The notes: generated by a model not told the origin, from the letters alone. A stretch of 64,000 bases of DNA from Dysidea avara (GCF_963678975.1 NC_089279.1:33919297-33983296), one strand, 5' to 3'. Shown: positions 34,807 to 46,521, numbered from the stretch's first letter. Program-made: numbers and translations.

Positions 34807-37482
34807 GGTGGGGACTATTCTACGGAACGGAACGGAACGGAATGATGGACTAAACTACGGAACGGAACGCTTTCCCAAATTGAAGCTTGCAACTTACCAT
34901 TGCTGAAACTGCCCTTACGAGTTATCAGTGGCACCTCCAGTGGGTGATTAAACATAAGATAAAAAGAATTAAAGGATCGATTGTGGGTTCTTGTTGGTTG
35001 TCATTAGTAATGAAGTATTAATTGTGGGATGAGCTGTATCAGTGATGTTCATCCTTGGTTCATCTACAGATATACCAAGAAGGGCACTTTATGTGAGCTG
35101 GTTTGCTCATTTTGACTTTAGAAAACAGTCTGGGCCGGCTTTTCAAGTCATATGTTAGTGTACAAATAAAGCAAGCAGGAAGACACTGGTAACAGGAAAG
35201 AGCCAGCTGAATTAAAACTTGAAGAATTTTGTGCAGTGTGAGAGGAGCAAATATTTTGGCAGGTCGCAAAGGGGCTATATTCTGTGAACATCACTGAATT
35301 GTATGCGTGGAGTTATTAACAGCCGGTGCAGTGGACTAATGCTGTATTCAATAGTGAACTGATTTTTTCTGTTGCACAAATTCAAGGATGTGTCTGACTG
35401 CTAGCCTTGAATCAGCCAAAACTCCAAGATCAACCAAATCTCAATTATAAGCCTAGCTATGCATGTGAAACCATGCCCATAGCCACCAGGCAAATGTGAT
35501 TTGGACCAAGATGTGTGTGTAATTTCAATGTATCTAGTCAGACCGGAAATGGAACACTCACATTAATTACATACCACCTAAGAATCCTAGGATTTCTTAA
35601 GTGTAACATTTCACATGCTTCACTTCAAACAAAACAGGTTAAATTTGTTCATTTATTTTCAAGTGATTCCCAGTCCAGCTGCATGGTCCATGAAATTACA
35701 GTGGGATCTTACAGTGTGGGCTGCTCTGTGTTGGATCTACTCTAGAGTTGAGATTTCAAGGTAGACTGCCAATGTACCGACACTGTTGTAGCATATTTAA
35801 GTGGAGGACAAATGAATACAGTAATGATAGATTATTTAAGTATACAAATTTTTCATAATGAAATTGATATCCCATTTTGATTTGTATACCTCCACTTTGC
35901 AACATATTCAAGAACAAGAAGTTACCACCCTTTTAGTCTCCAACCGCTGTCATTAAATAACCAAGATCTCACCAGTCCTTGTTTTTTTCCATCTACAATT
36001 TTGCTTTGGAACAATAATGATCTAAAGGCTCTAATTCATATTTAGTATTTAAATCTGTAATTCACCTTGTTGTGGTTTTACTAATTTTATTCTTCATTTC
36101 CTTTGAAGTTGTACAGTATAGGTAAACAAAGATAAATTTTCTCTCCCATCTTATTCTAGTACTGAGAAAAATTTAATTATTTGTATACAGGCTCAAAATT
36201 GAGAAAATATAAAGCAAGTGAATTAATATTATACAGTCAGTTGCTTTTTGTGAATCAGAGACCTTACAATTACTTTAATTATGATGCAATGTAATTATGA
36301 TGTAATTTTGGACTATAAAAACAGACTTTTTGATTGTAATTGTGCTGCTGTTTGCTGCTGTGAATTAAGATTGTTCTCTGCCTATGTGTGTTAAAAACTG
36401 CGCTTTAGAGACTATCCTACCAGGAGAACCTTTTACATTTTGGATATTTAATGTCTCCAACTGTAACAAAAATTCAATGAATCCATGCATACATCTCATC
36501 GCTGGTTGTCTGAACATTCTATACCTCACTCAATCAACCATATATTCTGTTTATTAGACTGAATAAAGTCATGATCACCTAGACTTTTCCTGTCACCAGT
36601 AACTTTCTAGTTAATTTCTCTGTGGATATTACGCTCTGAAACTGAAGAAATTGAGTGGTCTTCTAAACTATTTATCTTGTCAAGATCACCAGAAGCAACT
36701 GACATCCAATCAGCTACTGTATTGTAGTAACAAAACTTGCCTTGGTCATGCAATGAATGAATTGAAGAGACCTGCTTGATATATCAGGTAATAGAACAAT
36801 GCACTGCATGAAACAGCTATTAATATTTTATTATTATCCTATTCCATTTCCTGGAAGTTCCACTCATGAATGCAACTTCAGCAATGATAGCGGCTAGACA
36901 AGCTGTAAGTTTTGATTCAGAAAGCATTCCATTCTGTAAAATAGACCCAATCCTGGATTCAACTCACTACTCAGGCTAAGATATCTGACATTATGTAGTC
37001 CACTATTCTGTTAATGAATCATTGATGTTCACACAATATAGCCTCCTTGAGGTATCTGAATGTTTGCTCTTCACACACTGCACAAAATTCCTTTAGATTC
37101 TGTTTAGCTTGACAGAGTTGATTCAGCTTGTCACCATACTTGTTTCCATTGTAGTGTAGCTACATACTGCCCGATTTATGCCTATTAGAAAGGCTGAGCC
37201 CCAGACTGTACATTCTAAAGTCGAAGTAAGCAAAAACAACTCACATATTAGCAAAAACAAGTCATGCATTAAGTTCCCTACTTGATACATCCGAAGATAA
37301 ACAGCAAGAACCCACAATCGATCTTTATCTTTCTTGGGGTACGTTTGTTTAGCAGCTGGAAGTGCCACCGATGACTTGTACAGCAATGGTAAGCTGCAAG
37401 CTTCAATTTGAGAAAGCATTCCGTTCCGTAGTTTAGTCCATCATTCCGTTCCGTTCCGTTCCGTTCCGTAGAATAGACCCCA
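34807..37482. mobile_element. MULE-like non-autonomous element, copy 2
   Basis: Same family as 3737-6597, colinear throughout, with GGAAC-rich TIRs. It lacks the GTGAC MITE of copy 1 and has about 185 bp (36250-36436) that copy 1 lacks. The right end stops two bases short of copy 1, and the flanks do not show a matching duplication. No transposase. Confidence 0.82.
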
Positions 37483-37494
37483 TATGGTACAAAA

Positions 37495-39265
37495 ATTTTT
37501 TTTATTTTATTTTTTTTTTTATTTTTTACCCGGGCTTGATGGACTGCCCTTGCCTACCACCCCCAGCACATAAATGGCCTGTGCTGGACAAACCGGGACT
37601 TTCTTAGTCCACGGCAAACTGAGACTCTGCCCGAATCAGCTCCACAATTGGGGGAGTCTTAACATAGTGACCGATGGATGAGCGGGCTCCGCGGATGCAT
37701 TGTATGGAGGACCGCAAGAGAGAAAAAGATAGACAGCACCTTAACCACCCCATGACAACAGAGTAATCATCGCCCCACTTGTTTGAAAGTTGATGAGCCA
37801 AGCGTTGATAAAAAAACAGAAGCCTCATGAGCCAGACCACCAGAGGCAGACATTACCAGGGGGGTAAAAGAGGCATGCTCCTCCTCACGAATTCTCTGAG
37901 CATACGCACGTTTCTTAATGTTCTCGTGCCTCCGATAACAGGAGGCCAGTGATGAGGACGCATTAGAAGCAGCCAGAGGGTTGAACACCCGCACATCCAC
38001 AAAACATCTTTCACTTCTTCCACCCCAAAAACCATTCATGGCGATGTCAAGACGGGCACCATCTTGGATATTGGCAGAAGCAGGGTAGTCCTGCTGTGAA
38101 ACCGGCTGGAGCTCTGGTTCAACAGCTACCTGAGAGCATACTTCAGTCAACAGGGTAGCAGTTAGATCTCTGATCTCATTGTGTCGGATAGAAGGTAAGC
38201 CATCCTTGGGACAGGATAAAGCATGCTCCACTGAAAAGGAAGTCCCACATGCACAGTGAGCAGGAGTCCGCTGAGGAGACCACCCATAACGTAGTGCCAC
38301 GGCATCGTGAAACGCGGACTTATGCAGTGCAAAGCCATGTTCCTGTAGGGGCCGGGTGGTAAGCCAGTTGGAGGCCCCTTTGGCTGAGGCTAGATCTAAA
38401 GCGCGTTGAGAGGAGGGATCTAAGTGGGTACGCAAACTGGAAGATCTATCCGAATAGTTGGAAGATTTGGAATTGCGGATTGCGGACTTGCGAGATAGCT
38501 GTTCTGTTTTAACAATAGCCGAATTGATACCCCGGTCCAGAATGAATTGTGAAAGAGGCTCAGCAATGAGACACGAGGCTGAATACTCCTCAGCTGCAAT
38601 AAGAGTTGGGTTTATAATACCCAAACCACCATATCGAGGTGGAAGGGCAAATAATTTACGGATTGTGTCATTTGGTGGAGAGCAACCCATCAAAGTAGGG
38701 ATAAGTACCAGCCGGATGTTGTCCTCAAGGGGTTGTAAAGCCTCTGATATGTTTGGAGTAGTGCGACAAAGGTAGAGCCAATGGCTTGACAAGCCATGAG
38801 TGAGAGCGGAATAAGCAGCATGCGGCTGAACTTGTGCGAACTTGGCAAGCCGTGTAATCTCTGCTGACCAACCAACAACCTTGTCCCTCACAAATTCCTG
38901 GACATAAGCGTTTGAACCAATGGCAGCCCCAAGGTAGGGACGGCCCGCAGAAGTAATTTGAACATCAGTATCTGAGAACAGAGTAGTAGCAATTGAATGG
39001 AACCTTTCCTTAGAAACTAACCAAGTTTTAGGAGCATTCACAAAATAGCCAAAAGCAGGTCCCTTAATACAGAGCTGGTTCCACCAGATGAGCAAGTCCT
39101 GTATACTGCCACAAGCACAAGCATCATCAGCATACCAGACCTGGTCCACTGTCCCATGAAGTTGATTGATTAAAGGCACTGTAGCAAGGGCATACATAGG
39201 CATAGCTAGTGGGTCTCCCTGTGTAGTACCCTCCTCTGATAAAATAACCTCCCCAGAAGTAATTT
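37495..39265 (-). mobile_element. RLE-type LINE, 5'-truncated copy on the minus strand
   Basis: The T-rich run at its left edge is the poly(A) tail. GGTACAAAA flanks both sides (37486-37494 and 39266-39274), a 9-bp target duplication. It contains the last part of the reverse transcriptase and the whole C-terminal region. A second, longer copy is at 51999-54737; a diverged relative ends at 57347. Confidence 0.85.
37604..39254 (-). pseudogene. Reverse transcriptase with CCHC finger and restriction-like endonuclease (partial)
   Basis: Reading begins inside the reverse transcriptase: EEGTTQGDPLAMPMYALA and the catalytic QVWYADDACACG. Further on are YGGLGIINPT, a CCHC finger CACGTSFSVEHALSC, then ARLDI and CFVDVRVFNP, which fit a PD-(D/E)xK restriction-like endonuclease as in R2/NeSL-type LINEs. 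The C-terminal block FYQRLAHQLSNKW and SFSLLRSSIQCIRGARSS follows, ending at 37604. A seven-T run near 37808 shifts the frame before this block; six Ts would keep it open. The N-terminus is lost by truncation. The clade is inferred from motif order. Confidence 0.82.
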
Positions 39266-39465
39266 GGTACAAAATACGCATTAATATGGTACAAAATACG
39301 CATAATTATGGTATAGAACATACCCACTACCAATCGAGCAGATTCAAATGGCTATTTAGACGAGCGAACTACTGCTCAATTGTGTTTGAAAGTGTTACTA
39401 GCTGGTACACTAAGTCTCAAGTCGCCATGCCAGCTACCAGTGGATTCGCTCCGTGTATCGATGGC

Positions 39466-40533
39466 TGCAGGCGAGGGGTCACCAAATCACGAAAAAGGGG
39501 TACGGAGTTCAAAATCTCGAACAAATTTCTCAAGATTTCACGGATTTCAAAAGATTTCACAAAATCTAACGAGAGCTGCAAAATCTGATTTTAATTACAG
39601 GTTGGTGTAGAGTGATAAGTTCTGAAATCACCAAATAGTGGGAGAAAGAAACAGAAGTTCAGCAGGCATGTAGGAGCAAAGCCTCATGAAATTGATAGGA
39701 ATTGTGAAGCCATATAAAGCCAGGAGTAAAGCCAAGGCATACCTATTAAATGAAACCCTACAAAGCCAGGAGCAACTCGCAGCTGAAGCCCTATAAACCT
39801 GGAAACAAGGCCAATCATTTAGGGCAATCCCGTGCGAAACCCCTCAAAACCAGGAGCAACTGTCAAAGTTCCATCTGGTGTGAAACCCCACAAAACCAGG
39901 AGCATCTTTATGCTTAAGTTGCTTTTGTAGTTGGTGTGTGCTAAGTTTATGAAGTTTTGCTAAGTTTGTGTTGCTAAGTTTGTAGTTTGCTAAGCAAATC
40001 CGAAGTGGAGCGGAACATCGGATTTCATTCTTACATTTGTGCAGGAGCAGTTTGCATGGATTCTCCTGGTTTTGTGTGGCTTCTTTCCCACAGCTCCTGG
40101 TTTTGTTTGGCTTCCACAACTAGCTTAATACAAATCCGAAACGGAGCGGAACATCGGATTTGCTTCTTACATTTGAACAGTTTGCATGGATTCTCTCCTG
40201 GTTTGTGTGGCTTCTTTCCCACAACTCCTGGTTTTGTTTGACTTCCACAACTCACTTAATACAAATCCGAAACGGAGCGGAACATCAGAATTTATTCTTA
40301 ATTTGATTCTCTCCTGGTTTTGTGCGACTTCCACAACTTATGATTATACAAATCCGAAGCGGATCGGAACATTGGATTTCATTCTTACTTTTGTGCAGGA
40401 GCAGTTGAGTGTAAGCTACGGTACCAGAACGAGTATAGAATCAGAATCACGATAATAACATAAAATTTCATATTTCAGGCAGGATTTCACTGAAGGTGTA
40501 CGAGATTTTGAAGCAGTTGGTGACCCCTCGGCT
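39466..40533. mobile_element. TIR element with internal tandem repeats
   Basis: Ends share CTGCAGGCGAGGGGTCACCA and, inverted at 40510-40533, TGGTGACCCCTCGGCTGCAG. Inside, from about 40000 to 40410, a unit of about 130 bp repeats three to four times: AAATCCGAAACGGAGCGGAA, CATCGGATTT, then CTCCTGGTTTTGTGTGG and CTTCCACAACT. The left half (39710-39900) holds inverted versions (AAACCAGGAGCA). No target duplication was fixed and no protein is encoded. Confidence 0.65.
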
Positions 40534-40589
40534 GCAGGACACCAGAATAGGTTTAACATTCCAGCTGCACAAGGACAGGTATGTTTGTT

Positions 40590-41440
40590 TGTATTGTAAT
40601 GTACATATGCCTGGACATATTCTATTGGACTGCAATCCATTAGCTGGGTCACTAAGATAAAGTATTTGGGGGTTGTGATCAACTCTGGACAGATCATCGT
40701 CAGAAAATTGTTCAGAAAGCCTCACTATGTTTAAATAGGCTGTCTCGTGCTATGTATGGCTGTACTGATGCTGCAAAATCTTTGGCATACAAGGCTTTAG
40801 TGAGACCCTGTCTGGAATATGGCTGCACTGTGTGGTCCCCCCATACCACCAAGAATATCAACTTGTTAGAGTCTGTTCAGCTTAGAGCTGCTCGATGGAT
40901 TAAGAGTACATATGACTCCACTTTGTACAGGTGGAGTAAGAACACTGATGACTGCTTGAAGGAACTGAAGTGGCCTATGCTGGCATCGCGATGACAATAC
41001 CAGAGTGTTATTATATGGTGCACTCCATTATGCATAAACGAACTCCAATCAATTCCTGTCACCACTTAATAATCTTAACACTAACTGTACACGATCTCAT
41101 CCACTGACTTTGCAGACTCGATCTTCCATCAATGCCTTTAGATATTCCTTCTACGTGAACACACCATTTGTTTGAAACTCAATCCCATATGAAATTTTGT
41201 CCTTGCCATCACGCTTATTTAGATCACAGCTCCGATGTTACTTGTTTAACTGATGTCTCTCACTTAGTATTACTTTTTGTATAGTTGTTTTTGTTTGCTC
41301 GTTTGTTGTTTTTATAGTCAATTTTTTTAGTCAATGTTTCTGTATTGCATTTTGTACTGTGCATGTGTTATGGGGACCACCTTGTACAGGCTATAAACCT
41401 TTTGTGTACCCTTTCTTTAGATAAAATTGATAATAATAAT
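40590..41440 (+). pseudogene. CR1/RTE-like LINE 3' fragment
   Basis: Codes for the C-terminal end of a reverse transcriptase ORF: KYLGVVINS, a one-base frame break, RQKIVQKASLCLNRLSRAM, KALVRPCLEYGCTVWSPHT and LRAARWI, then after more breaks SINAFRYSFYVNTPFV with a TGA in place of Trp, ending at 41253. The 3' UTR ends with GATAATAATAAT near 41440. Dead copy. Confidence 0.8.
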
Positions 41441-41589
41441 TTTTCTCACTTGCTAGGCTCTGGTTGGTTTGTTATTGTAAAGAGTGTGGTATGTTTTAAA
41501 TGTTTTCTTGTATTATTGTATAATTTTCCTTTACCTAGCTTACTAGGCTCTGGCTGGCTTGGCTGTCTTCCTTTACCTGGTTCACTTGG

Positions 41590-42990
41590 CTTGCATGCTC
41601 CAACAGTATTGTGCATCTCCTGTAGGTTGTGTATGTATATAGTGTGTACCCCATCACTGTGCCATTGCCACACCATTGATGAATCATATTTAGCTACCGG
41701 TGACCTCTAGTTGATGTTGATACTGTGCTGCATAGTGGCTGCATAGCTGAGTAACTTTTATCTTGGTGATGTTGCTAATAATCACGCAATACTACAATAA
41801 TGTATAGCTCTCTCCTATATGTTTTGTATGCATCACGAGGGGGGTTGTCGCATTATTGTACGTACTTGGTTGTATGTGACGCGGTCCTAGTTATACAACG
41901 AAGCACTAAGAATAATACAAAATGCGGTTAAAATTACGTCATTAATAATGAATGAATAAATAAATAATAAATAATGTTTGAGAAACTACAAGGCCTAGAG
42001 ACATGAACTAAGCGGGGATAGATTCGCCTGTGAATGAAGGCACAACCGTATAATAAGTACACCTGTTCGTGCTGATGACTTTACCATACGTGTGATTCTA
42101 TATAATGCCCGGCACCACACCCTTGTTTAATTACCGATTGCTCGAAGGAGAAGATTAGTAAACGTCCTTGGAGTGACTACAGCAGAGCCAGAGGCCACCT
42201 TACACGTAAACAACAACATTACAAGTATGTTAAAGGTTTGTAACTGTGTATTTTGTATGCAGGATATGCGCTCCAGGCGTCATGCAGTGAACAACCAGCT
42301 GATGACTAGTTGGGATACCAGCTGATGCGCTCCAACCAGCTGGAACAACAAGGTAATGAGTAATGTAATACTTGTACCAGTAGTTGTATTATACATTTTC
42401 ATCCTTCATCTGGCTTGCTAGCAGCTGGAATTATTTTCCACTCTGCTTAACTACTACTCTACTGTGAGTCTGTAATAGCTAAACAAGAAGCCAATGCAGT
42501 GCTGCATATACAACAATGTGTAACTATCTCCTGTATGTTGTGCATGGCTGTATGCATAATGTGATCACTGTGCCAATGCCACACCACTGATATACTGGCA
42601 CATCACCAGTGGCCTTTAGTTACAACAGAGTCTGTTGTGCCATATTGGCTTGATTGGGATCAATTGCTAATTGTGCCTTCACCGTGTCACTTGTTCTGCA
42701 TAGCCTCACTTCACTACTGAGTCATCTTCAGAGACACGTCACACCTACAATATATAGCTACTTTCAATGTAGCTAACTTAATTTGGTTTTTGTGTAGGTT
42801 GTGTTTTAGTATTGTGGCTTTCTGATGCCAGTTAAACTCCCTTGCCTGTGTACGTATGCATATGTATCATTTCCACCGGTACTACACACACACTGCTCTG
42901 AGTGCTGCCTATGGCACTGTTTATACTTGCCCAATGGGTAGGTTGCAACGTTGGTGTATGTACTTGGTTGTATGTGACGCCGTCCTAGTA
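41590..42990. repeat. Duplicated block (41590-41895 and 42510-42990)
   Basis: Both blocks carry CTCCTGTA(G/T)GTTGTG, CACTGTGCCA(T/A)TGCCACACCA, and further on GTACTTGGTTGTATGTGACGC with GTCCTAGT, in the same order. Copy 2 of the dispersed repeat (41885-42080; TTAAAATTACGTCATTAAT, AATGTTTGAGAAACTACAAG) lies between them. No coding region is supported. Confidence 0.55.
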
Positions 42991-43019
42991 ATAATAATAG
43001 TAATAATAAATAATAAAGC

Positions 43020-43145
43020 TATCATGTGAAAGTGATTACTCTTCTGGGGAGAAAAAAAAAGTCTTCTGGGGAACAAGAAAATAATACTGAACACTTTATT
43101 ATAGTTGTGATAACACCAACAAATTGTTGAGTAAAGCAATAATAA
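43020..43145 (+). pseudogene. Fourth TGF-beta ligand remnant (exon 2 piece)
   Basis: ATCATGTGAA...GATTACTCTTCTGGGGA, AACAAGAA, ATACTGAACACT and AACACCAACAAATTGTTGAG match 17054-17160 of the ligand gene (the YSSGEQ, ILNTE and NTNKFLS coding stretch). There is a small internal duplication of TCTTCTGGGGA and several indels. Non-functional. Confidence 0.8.
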
Positions 43146-43523
43146 TTACAATCTTTATTTACTATGTGTAGTGATGTCCTACAAAAAACCGACACCTCTC
43201 AATTAGCCCATATGACACACCCCACATAAAGCACTACTAACATGCAAACTCTACTGAAAATTTCAGATCAATACCGTATTGTATAGTGACGTTACAGCTA
43301 CTACAATGTCATTAAAAATTAGGTCCATTTTACATAGGATAAATGGCACTGAAGGGAAAATTAGCTAGTGATTTCTACATTTTAAATAAAACTAGACTGA
43401 CTCAAATTGTTCATATAAGCCACTAAAACCATTCTTAACATATCTACAGGTAAGAAGTTGGACATAGTGCTTTCAACCATGTATCAAACTTACAACAGGG
43501 AAAATTGCTGCTTCTGCAACATT
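43146..43523. other. No gene seen
   Basis: AT-rich spacer without recognised repeats between the ligand remnant and the hAT MITE. Confidence 0.5.
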
Positions 43524-43880
43524 CAGGGCCGCTCAGAGAAATTAAGGGGCCCAGGGCAAAGAGTTAAAGTAAGGCCCCAGAGGCAAGGAGGTTTCCATTC
43601 TGAATCACAACTTTACCCAAGCTGTAAGTTGAAGACCCAAAAAAAAACAGTCATGATCTCCTAACAATGACAATAGCTACCCCTCACCAACCATATCTCC
43701 TTATCTATAAGCTTACTACACTGCTCCTCTGAAGAATACTGTGACTACTCTATTAGAGTATATTGATCTTTTAAACAGGTCAAGGGGCCCTTCATGGGGC
43801 CTCCCGGGGTCCCTTTCAGGCTGAGGCCCGGGGCAAAATGCCCCAGTTGCCCCCCCCCCCCCCCCCTGTGGGTGGCCCTG
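43524..43880. mobile_element. hAT MITE, 357 bp
   Basis: Ends CAGGGCCGCTC and GGTGGCCCTG, flanked by a perfect 8-bp duplication GCAACATT (43516-43523 and 43881-43888). Contains GGGGCCC-rich ends, the GAGGGTATCTATGG-type module in inverted orientation (43600-43690), and CTCTATTAGAGTATATTGATC. Confidence 0.92.
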
Positions 43881-43888
43881 GCAACATT

Positions 43889-44980
43889 AGCTTAATTCTA
43901 GGGCAATACCTTCAATAATCCCATTTAGACCAATAATTTCCATTAAAATCTATTGTATCATTTCAGCATACAGACCTATCTTATCACACAGCTGTCCAAT
44001 GCCAATATTCCATCCATTCAATGACACTACAAAGCACATAAACTGGATTGCAGAGCTGGTATACACATTGCTCAGCTCAACTACGTTACAAATACAATAA
44101 AACAACTTAATACACTCTACTGAAGTGCGTACATGAGAAAATATAGTGTTATATTGCATACAGACAGTAAAATAGGTTATAACCGCCTGCTATACTAACC
44201 ATACCTTGCATTTGTGGCTTGTACGCTTGTCAGATTTGAAACCAGCACTACTGAAAACCTACGAAACCATGAAAGCCCCTGAAATCCAGCTGTAATGTCA
44301 CGGAAATGCCATCATACTGAAACAACTAGAGTCAACTATCAATTATATATAGGGCACTATGGTTTTCGAACAGCTGCCAGCAGCTTAGGTTTTTATACCA
44401 CAAAGTAGCCTACACTAAGCAGCAATCATCCTCCAATAATCAGGTATGTAGGATTAATAGTGTGAGAGCTGCAGCTAATAGTATGCAAAGTCCGATAAAT
44501 TCCAGGTTTGAACAAAACCATCCATTTATGAACATTGCGTTTTGCTACCAGAAAACAATGCCCAATTATTTTCAAATTTTTGCACAATATACCTGTGTTC
44601 ATTAGCTACCAATATATGCAATGACCAGAAAATGGTTTTGATATCTTCAGCATAGAGGGAGTATGAGCCTTACAATATTTGGCAGTATTTTCGAACGCCA
44701 TATATTTTTTATTTAGCTATGCCCACCAGTAGATTTTATGCTGCTGCAAGAAATGCACCAGTGCTAAAGTACAGAAACCGGTAAAAAAACACCTTGCATG
44801 TGTAGAACTGCGCTGTGAAGTTGATATCAAGGATATTTTTGTTGTTGCACTGCATTTTTAGCTCCTACAATGACTACATGAAGGAGATGCAAAAAAGTGA
44901 AAAAATGAAGTAAGGAGAAGCAACCTCCTGACCATCCTTATATGTTAGTCTAGGTGGCCCACCACAAGTATAATCATAAA
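43889..44980. other. No gene seen
   Basis: About 1.1 kb with no supported coding frame or repeat structure. Confidence 0.5.
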
Positions 44981-44983
44981 CTT

Positions 44984-45090
44984 TAAAGGGCATTGCTTTA
45001 TCTCCCTTATATGGGTGCATAAAGTAGTGAGATTTCGACAATAGTGTGCATCTTTATGCGCCCATATAAGGTAGAAAAAGGAAAGCCCCT
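44984..45090. repeat. Imperfect hairpin
   Basis: AAAGGGCATTGCTTT and CCTTATATGGGTGCATAAAG on the left pair with CTTTATGCGCCCATATAAGG and AAAGGAAAGCCCCT on the right. The stem is about 40 bp with a 27-base loop: a short foldback MITE or structured insert. Confidence 0.7.
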
Positions 45091-45104
45091 CATTTTTTAT
45101 GATA

Positions 45105-45240
45105 ATTGATTGATTGATTGATTGATTGATTATAACTTTACAATACTGCATACAAGTATAGAAAAAGGGATGTACAATTAATAAAATCTTTAGGGTACAG
45201 TACTGATGGTCCACTAGCTCAAGGCTACCGACCATTAAAA
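45105..45240 (-). mobile_element. LINE 3' end fragment with (TCAA)n tail
   Basis: TTGATTGATTGATTGATTGA at the left is a microsatellite tail read on the minus strand. The adjacent TTTACAATACTGCATACAAG and TCAAGGCTACCGACC resemble other LINE 3' UTRs of the window. No coding part remains. Confidence 0.55.
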
Positions 45241-45516
45241 ATCAAAAATTTACATACTGTATTACATTACTTATATAAAAATTACATTACTTATACTTAA
45301 GAGTTACATTAAAGGGGGACAGCTGACTGTACGCATGTGTTAAGAAGATAAAGTGAGAACAATAGTCTTAATTAGCAGACGTCTAGCTATATAGAATTCA
45401 GTTTGGTAAATACATTGTCTACTCATACACTGAGTCCTATAATTTCATTTTGACAGAGTGCATGGCAGCAATGTGTTGAATCCACCCTTGGTGAAATACG
45501 TATAAAAGAAAAAAGG

Positions 45517-46085
45517 GTCTTTGGAAACTGGAAAGCGACAGAATGGAATATAAATTAGAATATCTTATGTGTATCTGACTTACGTGGACATAACGTTCAT
45601 GCACTCCACTAGCTACTGCTGTTCCAGTATCACACCAAGGGTCTCTGGAAAGTGACATGTAGCATGGTAAATTAGAATGTCAATATGTGTATCTGACTTG
45701 CATGAATGTAATGTTCACACAGAGTTCTGGCTTCTCTGTTATTGCTGCTCTAAGGTCTCTGGAAAGTGACAACATGGTAAGTTATAATGTCTTATTTGTA
45801 TCTGACTTACATGTTCACGCAGAGTCTTGGCTTCTTTGCTGCTACTACTGCTTCTCAAGTATCACCCCAAGGGTCTCTGGAAAGTGGCAGCATGATAAGT
45901 TAGAATATCAATATGTGTTTCTGACTGGCTTCCTTGCTACTGCTGCTCCAGTACCACCCCATGCAAGGATCTCGGAAAAGTGGCAGCATGGTAAGTTAGA
46001 ATGTTTTATGCGTATCTTGACTTACATGGATGTAAATGTTCACACAGAGTCCTGGTTTCTCCACTACTGCTGCTCTAATATAATA
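45517..46085 (+). repeat. Tandem repeat, about five units of 100-130 bp
   Basis: Each unit contains GGTCTCTGGAAAGTG, CATGGTAAGTTAGAATGT, TATGTGTATCTGACTT and GTTCACACAGAGT with CTGGCTTCT. Lengths vary by indels. Frames across it are by-products. Confidence 0.8.
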
Positions 46086-46219
46086 GTACGCATGGCATCT
46101 ACGCGTTGAATCTTAAGGTTAAGGATCACAAGAAAAAAACAAGAAATGATATATGTCCTGCTGAAGAACTGTGCCCTCATTTTATTTGTATGTGTGATTG
46201 TACAATGTTTACAGATTAA

Positions 46220-46390
46220 ACAATTTCACTGACTTGCTAGTGAATTTCACTAAAAAACAAAAGCACTACTCAAAAATCAGTGACCACTGTGGCAAGTAGT
46301 GAAGGAATGAAAATCCGGTGACCTTCACTAGCATAATACAAGCATTCACTAACTTTTTCTAATGATGTTCGCTAGGTCGTTTTTACTGTG
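46220..46390. mobile_element. Possible CACAGTAAAAA-type MITE remnant
   Basis: The right edge reads GTTCGCTAGGTCGTTTTTACTGTG, complement of the CACAGTAAAAA start used by the element at 49131-49360. Inside are several TTCACTA and TAGTGAA strings. A clear left terminus was not found. Confidence 0.35.
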
Positions 46391-46458
46391 TACTGAGACT
46401 ATACTACTTGAGTAACATAATATAAGATAGAAAAGTAAGGGAGGTTGGTAGGTAGCAG

Positions 46459-46521
46459 CGGTACTGAGCACAGTGGTTAGCACACTCGCCTAAAGCTCCA
46501 GTAGTTCGAGCCCCGGCTGAG
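46459..46521 (+). mobile_element. tRNA-derived SINE head
   Basis: GAGCACAGTGGTTAGCACA is close to the tRNA A box and AGTTCGAGCCCC to the B box, spaced as in a tRNA. The cloverleaf is degenerate (anticodon arm CGCCTAAAGCTCCAG), so a functional tRNA is unlikely. A T-rich and G-rich tail (GTTTTGTGGGGTTGTTTTG) follows, fitting an RNA polymerase III retroposon; only one copy lies in the window. Confidence 0.6.

Noticed and set aside
41345-41710. 121-residue plus-strand frame
   Set aside because: It starts in a LINE 3' UTR and runs into a duplicated non-coding block.
46459-46521. Functional tRNA gene
   Set aside because: Only the A and B boxes are recognisable; acceptor and anticodon stems do not pair. 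Better explained as a SINE head.
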